Shown here: in pieces, positions 1 to 11,200 of the stretch
Layout of the letters: the number at the start of each line of letters is the position of its first letter
How positions within the stretch are numbered: position 1 is the stretch's first letter
NCBI GenBank assembly: GCA_958430865.1
Contig: CAUDNR010001713.1
Location: 44,798-90,507 of the forward strand
Direction: 5' to 3'
Length of the DNA: 45,710 bases
Origin: Entrophospora sp. SA101
Taxonomy: Eukaryota > Glomeromycota > Glomeromycetes > Entrophosporales > Entrophosporaceae
Notes under the pieces: model-generated
What the model was told of the DNA's origin: nothing
The model's input: only the letters and a program-made list of their open reading frames with translations
Database searches by the model: none
Position numbers and translations under genes: made by a program

Positions 1-685
1 TACGCATATGAATATAAAGGCAAAATTTGACTTTGAGGGTCAGATTATTTTCGGTTTTATTAACAACCTGCTTTAAGCTTTTTCATAAAGTAGATACATA
101 CGATAAAGAAATTATATCTCAAATCTGGCGGTGGTCACTACACAGCAAGGGTATCAAATGAGGGTGTGAAGACATTCGATTATAAAATTTTACTATTAAT
201 ATTAATATGAAAAGATATGTCACGCGACTATTATACCCGGTTTTTGCTAGAAAACCCCTCATATATAAATATATCTATATATTCATATCACAATAAATTA
301 TAAATAAACAAATATTATTAGTTATTATTTGTTTCATCATTATTATTAAAATAGTTTTTTTTAAGAATTATTGTAAAATTATTCATTTGTAACAGAATTT
401 AAACTGCAATAATTATGAAAGAAGTTTTAGAATCTCTTAATTAAATGCATCTTGAGTATCATTACATCTCAATCATCACCATTTTTACATCTTTGATTAA
501 TCATATATAAATTGAACCATTCTTCCATTAAAAACGAATTATAAACAATCCTTGCATAATATGTTATTTCCATTTTTGGTTAGTCCTATTTTAAAATAAT
601 TTATCAAAGTAAAAATGTTGTTTTCTCAAGTTTTTATTATTCTAATTATTCTAATAACTAATTGTCCGATCATTATAAAATTAAA
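1..685. other. Left flank, no gene recognised
   Basis: AT-rich sequence with stops in all frames. I see no recognisable coding stretch, RNA gene or repeat family here. Confidence 0.5.
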
Positions 686-1484
686 TTAAATAAATGAAGA
701 TGTTGTGTTAATTAATAAATAAAAAGAATCATTGATTTTTTTACCCTGTTTAGGAGAAAACGGTTTGCAATGATTATCATCATTTTCTTCAATATCTTTT
801 TTTCTTTTAGGGCTATTATTCACCATGTTGGAATTTTTAATTTCTCCTAGTATTACTTGATGCTTTAATAAATCTAAGTTTCTTTGTATTAATTTACGTA
901 TATTCCATGAGAGTTGGAAAAATTGTGGATTCTTAAAATTTCTTGTTGTATTCATATTTAAAGACCCAAGGAAGACTCTGTGATAAGCCAGTGAATACTT
1001 TCTATCCATTAGGTAAAAACTTACTTTTGTATCTAGAAAAATGTCATAATTATTAGTAAAATAAATATACCAAGGCGAATTTCAAAAAGTAAATAAATAA
1101 ACTTACAGAAAAAGTGAATCAACACAATTTGTATATCATATATATGCGTAAGTTTTTTGATTTGATCTATCCCATCTTTGCCTAGTTTTTCACCCCTTGA
1201 AATAAGTATTGTTTTTATTTAAAATTCAAAATATATGAATCATTTAATCTATCTTTACCAAATTTTCCCAGTCTTAAATCATCTTTTTCAATATGGTTAT
1301 CAGGATCAGGGTGAAATGGCCCATATGAGATTTCACCATAAAAAATTTCATGGATATTACTATTACCACCATATGTACCAAGTATATCTGGATATTTTTG
1401 GGTTCCTCAATCTTTAGAAGCCATGCTTTGTCCAAACTCCCACTGAACAAATAAATCAGGTACAAGAAATTCAATATAGCTTCA
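686..1484 (-). pseudogene. Broken gene remnant, uncharacterised (probably AM-fungal) family
   Basis: Three coding-looking pieces lie in order on the minus strand. Piece 1 (about 1484 down to 1215) reads SYIEFLVPDLFVQWEFGQS, then, after an in-frame TGA at 1409-1407, DILGTYGGNSN, GEISYGPFHPD and GKFGKDRLNDS before a TAA at 1217-1215. Piece 2 (about 1196 to 1107) reads LGKDGIDQIKKLTHIYDIQI and ends at a good GTAAGT donor at 1106-1101. Piece 3 starts after a TTTCTAG acceptor at about 1032, reads TKVSFYLMDRKYSLAYHRVF, and stays open to a stop at 686. The 2/3 splice keeps frame. Pieces 1 and 2 cannot be joined without an indel or a lost donor. The 5' part ends about 20 bp from the MITE at 1506-1756, exactly where the inverted repeat begins, so the gene looks truncated by that junction. 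The style (D-G-GEISYGPF-KD, then LMDR-YSL) recalls large families of uncharacterised Rhizophagus proteins; that comparison is from memory. Confidence 0.5.
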
Positions 1485-1505
1485 CAATAAGTCATGTGAA
1501 GATTA

Positions 1506-1756
1506 AGGTTTCTGGTCCAAACTGTTTTCTCAAAGCCCAAACTAATTTGGGCAATTTGGGCTTCTCAACATTTTCTATAAGCATCAACATTAAAAAACTA
1601 TATGAATCAACTTGTTTTAACTTAAACAACTTTAAAATAATTTCACCCAATTTTGGCTAATAACAAAAAGTAGTTTGGGCTTATAAAAAAATAATTTTTG
1701 CCCAAATTATTTGGGCAATTTCGGCTACTAATAGAAGCAGTTTCGGCCAGAAACCT
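1506..1756 (+). mobile_element. MITE copy M1 (TA target site), outer end of left arm
   Basis: A 251-bp element with terminal inverted repeats of about 20 bp (AGGTTTCTGGTCCAAACTG at the left; AGGTTTCTGGCCGAAACTG as the complement of the right end). It is flanked by TA on both sides (1504-1505 and 1757-1758), as expected for Tc1/mariner-type MITEs. It has no coding capacity and internal repeats of GCCCAAA and TTTCGGC. Near-identical copies sit at 44098-44348 (inverted) and, truncated, at 22204-22425. The left boundary of the inverted repeat coincides with its outer TA. Confidence 0.85.
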
Positions 1757-1758
1757 TA

Positions 1759-2164
1759 GTCTTAGCTTCAAAATTACGGCTTATTTTTTTGGTGTTACAT
1801 TTCCATTTTTTTGGAGTTAGAGAAGGATCTACAAGGCCAATAAAAAGTTGTGGGACTAGGTGTCTTGCACTATATTAGTATGTCCAAAACCCTGATTATC
1901 ATTTTTTTTATGGTTATTATTGTGTAGGGAAATGATATACAAATACCGAATTTTTGGTTTTCTATTTTCCGCGCCCCATATCTTTTAAGGACATTTTTTT
2001 GTGCTACGTAGATCCTCAACTTTTTTCCTTTAAAAAATGCTCAGAACAAAGAAACGACATCTTAAAAGCAAATAATAATAAGTACTGTTAGAAAGAAGTT
2101 ATTTTTAACACAGTACAGGACAAAATAAGCGATCATTCCTTGCATCAATGTTGAATTTTGAAAC
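1759..2164. other. Non-coding; possible small TIR element
   Basis: No coding frame stands out. At 1824-2016 short inverted ends (AGGATCTAC at the left; complement of GTAGATCCT at the right) bracket about 193 bp and could be a degenerate MITE, but no clear target duplication is visible. Mirrored at 43690-44095. Confidence 0.3.
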
Positions 2165-2266
2165 ATGACGTTCGTCCGTTATAAATTTTCTTCAGATCAA
2201 AACTTATTTTTATCAAAATCTTTTTCCAAAGAAGAATGGCGTGAACTATCTAATACAAACGAATAA
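2165..2266 (+). CDS. Short coding-looking ORF (33 aa), unknown
   Basis: ATG at 2165 starts MTFVRYKFSSDQ and continues LSKSFSKEEWRELSNTNE to a TAA. The composition (charged, aromatic, few Asn/Ile runs) is protein-like and unlike neighbouring random frames. A second coding-looking block lies 220 bp downstream (2489-2666), but I cannot find a donor that joins the two in frame. It may be the first exon of an unrecognised gene or a decayed fragment. The identical copy is at 43588-43689 on the minus strand. Confidence 0.3.
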   Translation: MTFVRYKFSSDQNLFLSKSFSKEEWRELSNTNE

Positions 2267-2352
2267 AGAATGTTAAATAGGATATCTCGATAAGATCTTT
2301 GAAAATGGATAGGATATCTGAATTGCTATTACTATTACTATGATTTAAACGG

Positions 2353-2388
<36 letters not shown>

Positions 2389-2389
2389 T
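2353..2389. repeat. (ATA)n microsatellite
   Basis: About 12 uninterrupted AAT/ATA units. The mirror copy at 43465-43501 has the same length. Confidence 0.9.
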
Positions 2390-2488
2390 AAGTATCTAGA
2401 TATCCAAGTTAATATCCGGATCCAAGTTCTAATTTTGTTTTTTTTTTATTTCATTGTCATCATTTTACTTATTTAAGAAATTATTTAG

Positions 2489-2666
2489 GCAAGAGAAAGG
2501 TTCGATCAGTTCGGAAATGAAAGTGATAGCAGTGATAATACTAATAAGGAAGATAAAGAAGAAAAAAAGGTAAATAAAAAAACATTCATTACTTTGGGCA
2601 AAAATAATTATATTTTTTAAAAAGATAAAAGAAAAAGAAAAAGAGAAGCCGAGAAAGAGGACCTGA
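2489..2666 (+). CDS. Candidate exons of an unrecognised gene
   Basis: An exon-like block at 2489-2569 (81 nt, phase 0) has a TTATTTAG acceptor and GTAAAT donor and reads ARERFDQFGNESDSSDNTNK then EDKEEKK. A following block from 2625 (acceptor TAAAAAG) reads IKEKEKEKPRKRT and stops at 2664-2666. The acidic/basic low-complexity tail is plausible for a nuclear protein, but no family is recognised and the 5' connection is unresolved. The mirror copy is at 43188-43365. Confidence 0.3.
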
Positions 2667-2867
2667 TATCGTGTTAGTTTCAAAAGAAAAATACAGATAT
2701 AAAGGAAATATTAATTTCGGACTAGTAATTGGTGAAAAATCAGTCTTTCACCTTGAAGAAAAAGTTTGAAGAAAACTATATAACTTCATAACTAACTCAA
2801 AAGTACTTCAAAAAATATCAAAGATAGAATATTATTAAATAATTAATGAAACCTTTAGTCAAAAGAT

Positions 2868-2942
2868 ATGGAATTCTCTAATATTAACGAAAATTCTTGG
2901 TGTGATGACCAATTTGAACTTTCTGTTAACATCAAATGATTA
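2868..2942 (+). other. Short coding-looking fragment
   Basis: ATG at 2868 opens MEFSNINENSWCDDQFELSV and stops within 25 codons. It looks like a true protein fragment rather than random sequence, but it is too short to assign. The mirror is at 42912-42986. Confidence 0.2.
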
Positions 2943-4709
2943 CTACACACATGACTTTGATTTGGGATGGGCAGGTATACGAATCAACTAAAAATAGATA
3001 CCCGATTACATGTGGTATCTTGTTGAAAAGAATCCAAGCTATCAATTTGAATTATTTTTGTCAAAGTTTTATACGGATACATTAACCACATAAGATGATA
3101 GGTAAGATTAGGTAAAAAATGATTAGGATGATGAAAGATTGCAGGGATTTAATTTTCAAATAATAAATATGGGGAGACTATAATGTGGTGTGATTTTGTA
3201 TGAAGTCTTAATAACCGGTAAGAAATCAATGTTATATTAATATGTAGTTATCTAGCTGCAATTTTTAAAATTTAATTTGGATCGACCCTGCGGTTACAGA
3301 TTTTTGCTTAATAATACTGATACATTGTATACAATAATTTCCAAATATATTAATATTTCTTTGAAGGGCTTCGTTATGAAAATAATTCAACCCTGGATCT
3401 TATATTTATAGGGTTAGACTAGTAACAAGTGTGGAAATTCCAGTCAGAAAAAGAAGAAAAATATTATGAAATAATTATACTTGCCGCTCAAAGTTATATA
3501 TAGTCCAATCCCAAAATGAGTAAAAACTTTCGAGTATGATATGCCAATCGTTACCAAAAAAGTTTTTAATTGATAATAATAATAATAATAATAATAAAAT
3601 ATTTTCATTAATTTTGGCGTAAAACTATTAATAATAATCGCAATGAAAAAGTAAATCAAAAATGACTAATTCGAGGGAAAAAGCATTAAAAGAATAAAGA
3701 TGTTGCCATTTTATACAACCAATGTATCATTCTAGGATATAACATTAAACCATTACACAATCCTTATCTAATTACGAATATAAATATTAAATTGTTCACG
3801 CGTTCACAGACTAATAACACCACACACCATCCCAACCAACTCTACAACATATCTTTTTTTGGTCCAATAATCCTTTGCATCATTTATAACTATGGAATAG
3901 CCATCCAAAGCGTAATTGTTATATAATTAACGTTTTTATAAAAGTACCTTCTATTTTTTTACAACAAAAAATAATTTAATTTAAATAAAAATGTTTTATT
4001 TATTCAAAAACTTCTTGGATTACTAACCAGAATATTAAGTGGAAGAGACTGGGATTTATATTAGCATTGATTTTTGTTTTTCCTAGTGGCTGATTTAAAT
4101 TGTAATTTTTTTTAAAAATGAATGTTTTACCAAATGTAAAAAAGTTCTATAGTAACTTTTGAATTACTTCACTTTTTACTCAATTACTTTAAAGTCAAAT
4201 GAATATATGTTGAAACTAGCACAAATTTAGTAATTTTACAAAGGCACAATGAAATTCAAGGGGTTTAGGTGGAAAATATAGAAGTAAAGATAGATTAATG
4301 GTAAGGTGTTTAGAGTTGTTGTTTTATCAAATTAACTTTAAAAAAATCTTTATATACAGCCTAAAATTCTTCCACAGATTTTCAACATTCTCGAGCAGCA
4401 CAAATTGGATTAATTTATCGATTTTTTTTGATCTGTGTTATAGATAGATTTGGTTCTTGTATGTTTTATAATGAAAATCTGGTGGCAAAGGTGTAAATAT
4501 TTATATAGTGGAGTTATTGAAATGAAATTGTAAAATATATTTGTTGTTTGATATTGTGAAATTTGCCTACCTTGTCTAATGCGAATCAAAAAAAGATTTT
4601 TCTTTGAATACAGCAGGGCTGGTCCCGTGACTCAAATTAGCACTGACCAACTAAGTATCTAGCCATATGTTAAGTCAAGGCAATTATTACTAAATTAGTA
4701 TTTAACTTG
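2943..4709. other. Intergenic, no gene recognised
   Basis: AT-rich, stop-rich sequence with a TAA microsatellite at about 3571-3597. No supported gene. The mirror is at 41145-42911. Confidence 0.5.
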
Positions 4710-4880
4710 AGGTTGTTAGCCGAAATGGGCAAGCAATTTCGGATTTATAATGTTCTTTATATCCATAATAATAAACATAAAAAAAAACTACCCAGAATTT
4801 CGGCTATTGAAATAAATAAAGTGTTCAAAATTATTTCAGATATAATTTCGGTCATTTATGGCAATTTCGGCCAACATCCT
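4710..4880. mobile_element. Second MITE-like element (~171 bp)
   Basis: Ends are inverted: AGGTTGTTAGCCGAAATGGG at the left, and AGGATGTTGGCCGAAATTGC as the complement of the right end. Internal TTTCGGC motifs are shared with the 251-bp MITE, so it may be a diverged or shortened relative. The flanking target duplication is not clear. It has no coding capacity. Confidence 0.6.
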
Positions 4881-6114
4881 TAAATTTCAACCCCCCTTTA
4901 CACTTCCAGCCTGTTTGTGAAATTTTGCCGGATTGTATAGTCTAATTGGACCCTGAATAGGATATGCATGCAATGTGACAATCATTTAGGTGACATAATA
5001 ATCTTCCATGTGTAGTTGCATAAAATGTTATTTATACATCAATAGGACAAAACCGCCGTGTTTAATCTTAACAGACATAAAATAATAGTAATAGGTAAAA
5101 TATTGTCCGGATTATCTATCGCGTCAAATTGCTCCTAATTTGACCAAATTTTGCGATAAGTTAAATTGTGGAGTCCAGGAGTGTATTAAAAAGAACAACA
5201 AGTAAAAACGGAGAAGAGAGTTGATTCAGTTTGCGATAATGGATCATGTTGTGCTTTATTATTTGTTAATAATAATAAGAAGAAAGAAACGGAAGAGGAA
5301 ATAAGGCAAATAAATAAAGGAAGGGGAAGGAATAATTAATTAACCCGAGTAAAACTGCATTTAAGAAAATGCCACCTGATTAGAAGAAAAGAATGATAAC
5401 AAGTTCGGTATGAGTTTAATAAATATAACGTACTTGTTTAACCAGTTACTAAAATTTTGATTCCTGAAAATTCCTTGACATAAATCATGTTCACTTGACT
5501 GGTTTTGTTGTGACCAAGCGAATTATTGAGTTACGGACGGGTTCATCCCTGTTTATAAAGTTGGTTGTGACACAAGTAAAATGGTAATAGAGGAATCATC
5601 ATACATTGTACTGTATATTGTTAATATATATATATATATATATGATGGTTGATTTTTAGATTTAAATTTATTAGTGATGGATAATGATAGTAGTAATAAT
5701 ATGATTAGTGGAGAGAAGAAAAGAGGGAAAAGATAAGAAAGGAAGGTAGGTAATTCATTTAAACAATATTTGGCATTGCTTATATAATTTCAAAAAACTA
5801 ATATTTATCAGCGGCGTATATGAAGTATATGGATGAAGAAATATTAACTATGACGAACAACTGACGAAAGCCGAATAAAGAAATGTTTATTTGAATGACA
5901 AAGGTCTTACGATCACAAAGCAAATCTAGTTAGTAATATTTAAACTTTTCTCATTTATTTCATTATTTAAGTAAAGGTAAATGTGTATGTGTGTATGAAT
6001 GTATGAGTGTAAACATCTCAAATTAACAAACAAAAAAATTTTTTTTTCTTAAAACAAACAGTTATATTAATAGTATTATTTTATTTGTGATATATCACAC
6101 ACACTATTATTATG

Positions 6115-6161
<47 letters not shown>

Positions 6162-8259
6162 TCTAGCCTATGTATGCCCTCGAAAATAATAATTTAGAAT
6201 AATATTAATTAATTAAAATTAATTAATAATAATTTAATTAATAAATAAAATAATTAATTAATGTTGGTTTCGAAATATTTTTTTTTTTAGTTTTTAGTGG
6301 TTAATTGAATTGATTGATCACCATAACAATGGACGTCAATAATACATAATGGATGAGATGGTGTGATGGTAAAATGTGATGGATGATACTATTATAAATG
6401 TGATGGTGATGGATGATATTATAAATAATAACAACATACATATAATAAGTTTCCAATCAAATCAAATTATTCGATGTGTTATAAATATTGGTGCCAAAGT
6501 TAAATGCATAATTTTAAAAACATATTCCAACTAGTCAAATAAGTCAACGAAACTCCATCAATAAATTTTAAATTTAAAATTACTCCTAGAAAATAAATTA
6601 AAATAATTAAAAGAATGTGAGAAAATCGAAAAACAACAAACAAATAATCCCAACTAATCAGGATCAACATCAAAGCCTCCCTTGCTTCTATACTACTAAT
6701 TACTAAAATGGTGTTAGTCAATATAAATAATCCTTTTAATTATGATCCTTTTTACAATACCTTTTTTTTTTATTCCCACAAAATCAAAAAAAATCAACTC
6801 CTCCAAAATCAAACAAACCAATTTTCATTTCTAATTTGGAAAAAAAACATTGCAATTATTTTTGTGATATATCAGCTGAATGGTGATAAAATCGTCAATA
6901 TATGAATAATCACAAATTTGTTTTTTTAAATTCTGCTAACTAGTAGTGTTAAAAAGGTCTAATGGCACATTTTATTACAAACTTAGTTGCTTCTTAATAG
7001 CAATTACATTATTATTGATGGCAGCAGCAGTGATAATATTATTATTTATAAAGGATGGTAGTTCGAAATAAAGATAGCAGTAATAGAGTAGTAGTAAGTA
7101 GTAATATATTAGTAATAACAACAATAACAATGATATTAGTAAAGATGGTTGAAATTATAATAATGCAATGATAATAATGATAGTATATAAACTCTACCAA
7201 CAAAATTAATGATAATTGTATATCACTCACTCTCACTGTTAATAATAGTGATAGTAGTAATAATAATAATAATAATAAAAATAAAGAAATCATAAAATTA
7301 TATAGATAATTTTAACAACGATAAAGGACCACGAGGAGGAATAATTATAATTAATAATTGTAATAATTGTAAATTGAGAGAAATTGGCCTTCGTGAAAAG
7401 AACAATGTAACTCATGGTTTTTGATTTATCATGATGGGATATGTCAAATAATTCAAGTTCTTGGCTATATTTGTATTAGCATATGATTATTGAAGATCTG
7501 CAATTGTGCACTATGAAAAAATTCATCCATATTTTCAATTTTTGCTACCAACGTTATCAATAAACTTCGATTAATATTTTGTTAATCTCCTTAAAAATTT
7601 TTTTCCTCCTAAATATAAATATACAACACAACAACAATAAAAATCTACCAGGGTATAATATATATATATAAATACAATTCTTTTTTGAAAAAACTCGTAT
7701 TTTTAATATCATCTTTTGTTGTTGATTTAAATTATTTTTTGAAAAAATAAAATTTTTATGAATTATTTTTTTTTTGTATCTTTAAAAAAATTTCCAATCA
7801 AATATTGAGTTCTTATAACAACTTGCAAATAAAAATTTTTTCTATTTTACTCTGTATTTTTACAAAATTTATATATTATTCACACATTCTTTTACTTTGA
7901 TATTTCACGACAAATTTCTCCTCTCATTCTTTCTCATTCTCTCTCTATCACAAAATTAAAATTCTAGATTAATTCTTGGATTAACTTTTAAATCATCGAC
8001 AAAATATAAAACTGTTCAAAATTTGATCAATTGTCAGATAATTAGACCAAACTAATTAAAGAATAGGGCCTATCACATACAACCATCATCATATATCGTC
8101 ATCACCATCAAAATTTTTAAAAATAAAACTATTTTTCCTTGATCAAAATTTATTTATAAAAAAATATTAAATAAATAACTACGCCTACAAAATATTATTA
8201 TTATATTAATTAAAAATAAAAAAAAATTTAAAATTTTCATCCTTATTTAAAAATTAAAG
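4881..8259. other. Long upstream region of RasGEF, no gene recognised
   Basis: Contains a (TA)n run near 5625-5643, a (TTA)14 tract at 6118-6160, a cluster of TTAATTAA-type AT palindromes at about 6204-6263, and further TAA/TAG repeats near 7080-7280. The last ~600 bp before the RasGEF start is very AT-rich and holds pyrimidine-rich stretches (CTCTC near 7920-7950), as in a fungal promoter or 5' UTR. I could not place a transcription start. The mirror is at 37595-40973. Confidence 0.5.
6118..6160. repeat. (TTA)14 microsatellite
   Basis: An uninterrupted trinucleotide tract of about 43 bp. The right-arm copy at 39694-39736 has the same length. Confidence 0.95.
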
Positions 8260-11200
8260 ATGGTATGGGAAGTAAAGAAAATGATATTTAGAAGTAACGG
8301 CAATAATAATAATTATAATAATGATAATAATAATAGCAACAACAACAGCTTTAATGAAGATTTCGATACAAACAGCAACAACAACAATAGTAATAACATT
8401 CATAATGTTAATGATCAAGAATTCAACGATTATTTGAATCAAGAATCAATAAATTCAGATTTATCAAAACAACACGTAAAATCAATATCTATTGCTACCT
8501 CCGCCACAAATACTGCAACCAATACCGCCAATAATAGTTCTAGTACTATAACTGCCACCACTAATACAACAATTACCAGTAATAATAATTATTATGCGAA
8601 TGCTAATAATATTAATGGTAACTTCGATTGTGATAACGCCGATAGAAGATTTTCAAAGAGAACAAACGAATTGGACATTTTACAGCAATTAAATGACGCG
8701 AGCGAATTACTTTATCTTCAACTGCCTGAAAATGTTAAGGCAATATTGGATAAACTTAAATTATTGCAACGAAATGAAAAATCTTATGTTTTCGATCAAA
8801 AATTAGAAAATGGTGAATGGCAGGTAAGCAATTTGCGTTATATTTAATCATATGATCACGTGATAGTATCACTTGCACATATTTATTTGTATACATTGTC
8901 TATCCACACTTTATTTTAGAATCAATTTATAACTTTGGAAGCTGCTTTACTTTCAATTTTAATATTAGCTCCACCCTTATTGCTTGTTAACCCACCCAAG
9001 TTTAACAGTGATGATTATTATTATTACGAGCAGGAGGTGGACGATGATAATAATAGTAGTCTTTATTACGATAACAATAATGATGATGATTATGGTGATG
9101 ATGATAACCATAATCATCATAATAATAATAATCAAATATCGGAAGATAATGACACAACAAAAAGTTTTTCAAGACCTGCTTCAATTTTACAAAATGACGA
9201 CAACATTAATAATACCAAAGAAGAACAAGATGACGATAATCAACATCTAAACCCAAACACTACAACTGATATTAGCAACTCTATGGATGAATATTCCAAT
9301 AAGGGTACCAACAATAATGGTAGATCTAGATATGGCGGTGGTAGTCAATATGCAAAACGTCAAAGTCATTCGTCATCCAGAACTTCAAATTCATCATTTG
9401 CTTCAGCCCAATCAATAAATCCTACAAAAAGTTCTTCTCTAATAAAGCTTATAGATGCCTCGTCACTTTTAACAAATACAATTAGAACTTTATTATCAAA
9501 ACATAGTCAAACTTTGATAAGTGCATTTGATGATTCGGAAACTTTGGATGCTTATAATGAGTTGAATGTCAAAGTTAATGAAGAATCTGATCATGTATTA
9601 AAACAAATTAGAATTATCACTGCTCAAGGAAAAGTGAATGAATTCATTGCCTATGGCCAGGTAAATAAATTAATTAATAAATTATAAATTATAAATTTTT
9701 TATTATAAAGGGTATTTAATTTAATTTTATTATTATTATTATTATTCAATTAACAATTCTTTTATTAATTAATTTAGATGGTTTATGAAGAGTTGATTTC
9801 TCATACAAGCCTTTTGGTTGAATCGTTAACTTCTTTTGTAAATTTTGTTCTGTTACATCTTCCAATTATATATGAAGAACGTAAGCAAGCTTATTATTTA
9901 ATTTTTTTGATTTAGAAGAAAAAAAATTACATATCATTAATTATATTTATATGTATTAATATAGCAATAGAACTTAATATAAACAATATCGAGGAACAAT
10001 CACCATCATCGTCCTTAATCGAAGGTAGTATCAGCGAAGATCATCCATTTAAAAAGTTAGTTTGAATTTACTTTTTTTATTATCTTTGCTTTGATTTACG
10101 CGAATTTTCACTCATCACACCCACGCCCTTTATCCTTTATTTTATTGTACTACTATGATTCTTATTCTTATTATCATAGGAAAAAGAATAGTTGTAAGTG
10201 TTCCTACAATTTATAATTAATAGTTTTATTATTCGATGTTCAAGTTCAAATGATTTAATCTTCTTACCAATATTCTAAATCTACATCTTCTTTTCCTTAG
10301 TTCGTAAGAAAGTTATGAATAGTCTATCATCATTAAAAAGACGTTCTACAATTCCGATAAAATCCGTGTTTACCACTTCAGATATAAAAAGATCATCATA
10401 TAATTACGAAAATGGTGAAGAAAATAGTAGGAATTATAAAGGTGGTGATAGGAATGCAAGAAAAGATAACCAAAAATATGTCCGTAATAGTAGAAGTAAT
10501 AGTACGGCAACTTCTATTTCCGAATTTGGACAATCATCGTTGCCACCTGTACACTCTTTCTCAAACAATATTCCAAAATCTGGTGGTTTTAGATCGGTAA
10601 AACTGACTTTTTTTTTGCTGTTAAATGTGTTTATTATTAACATATGTGAGCGTAAAAATATTCATTACTTTATTTTTGTTTAATGATAATAGAGAGCTGG
10701 CAGTATAGGTTCAAGTAAATCTAACGCAACTTCTAATTTTTCAATTTCGTCTGCTGTTACAATGCCTGCTGCATTGTATTCAACTACAACAGCTAGATCA
10801 AAAAAACTTGTATTTACTGGAAATAATCATAGTCAGAATATTCTTCTTCATCGTTATCACAATCTTCATCATCACAACCCGATACCAAATCGTAAACCTC
10901 ATTTACCAAAACTTAATAGCAACAACAACAATAACAACAATATTAATGATGATAATAATGATAGCAATAATATTGACACAGAACCAATTTCACCATTATC
11001 AGGCTCTTACGAATTATTTTCAACCAACACCAACATCAACAACGATCGTAATAATCATTTACATAATGCCTCTACTTTACCGCCACCATTAAAATTAGTA
11101 ACTACAAACTTGCTTAATATACACGAAGATGAACCATCATTGTTATCGCCATCTTTATCAAATAATGTTAACGGTCATCTTAAACACCAAAATTCTTCAA

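Noticed and set aside
4610..4680. Possible tRNA-like or small RNA near GCAGGGCTGGTCCCGTGACT
   Set aside because: No cloverleaf, no B-box (GTTCRANNC), and no consistent stem pairing could be drawn.
7042..7293. 83-codon Leu/Ile-rich minus-strand frame, possible small membrane protein
   Set aside because: It is a translation of TAG/TAA microsatellites; hydrophobicity comes from the repeat. The mirror copy at 38561 is rejected for the same reason.
8935..9250. Overlapping plus- and minus-strand frames rich in Ile, Tyr, His or Met within RasGEF exon 2, and similar ones in exon 7
   Set aside because: They are out-of-frame readings of AAT/CAT/GAT repeats in the true RasGEF exons, with homopolymer-like composition and no domain.
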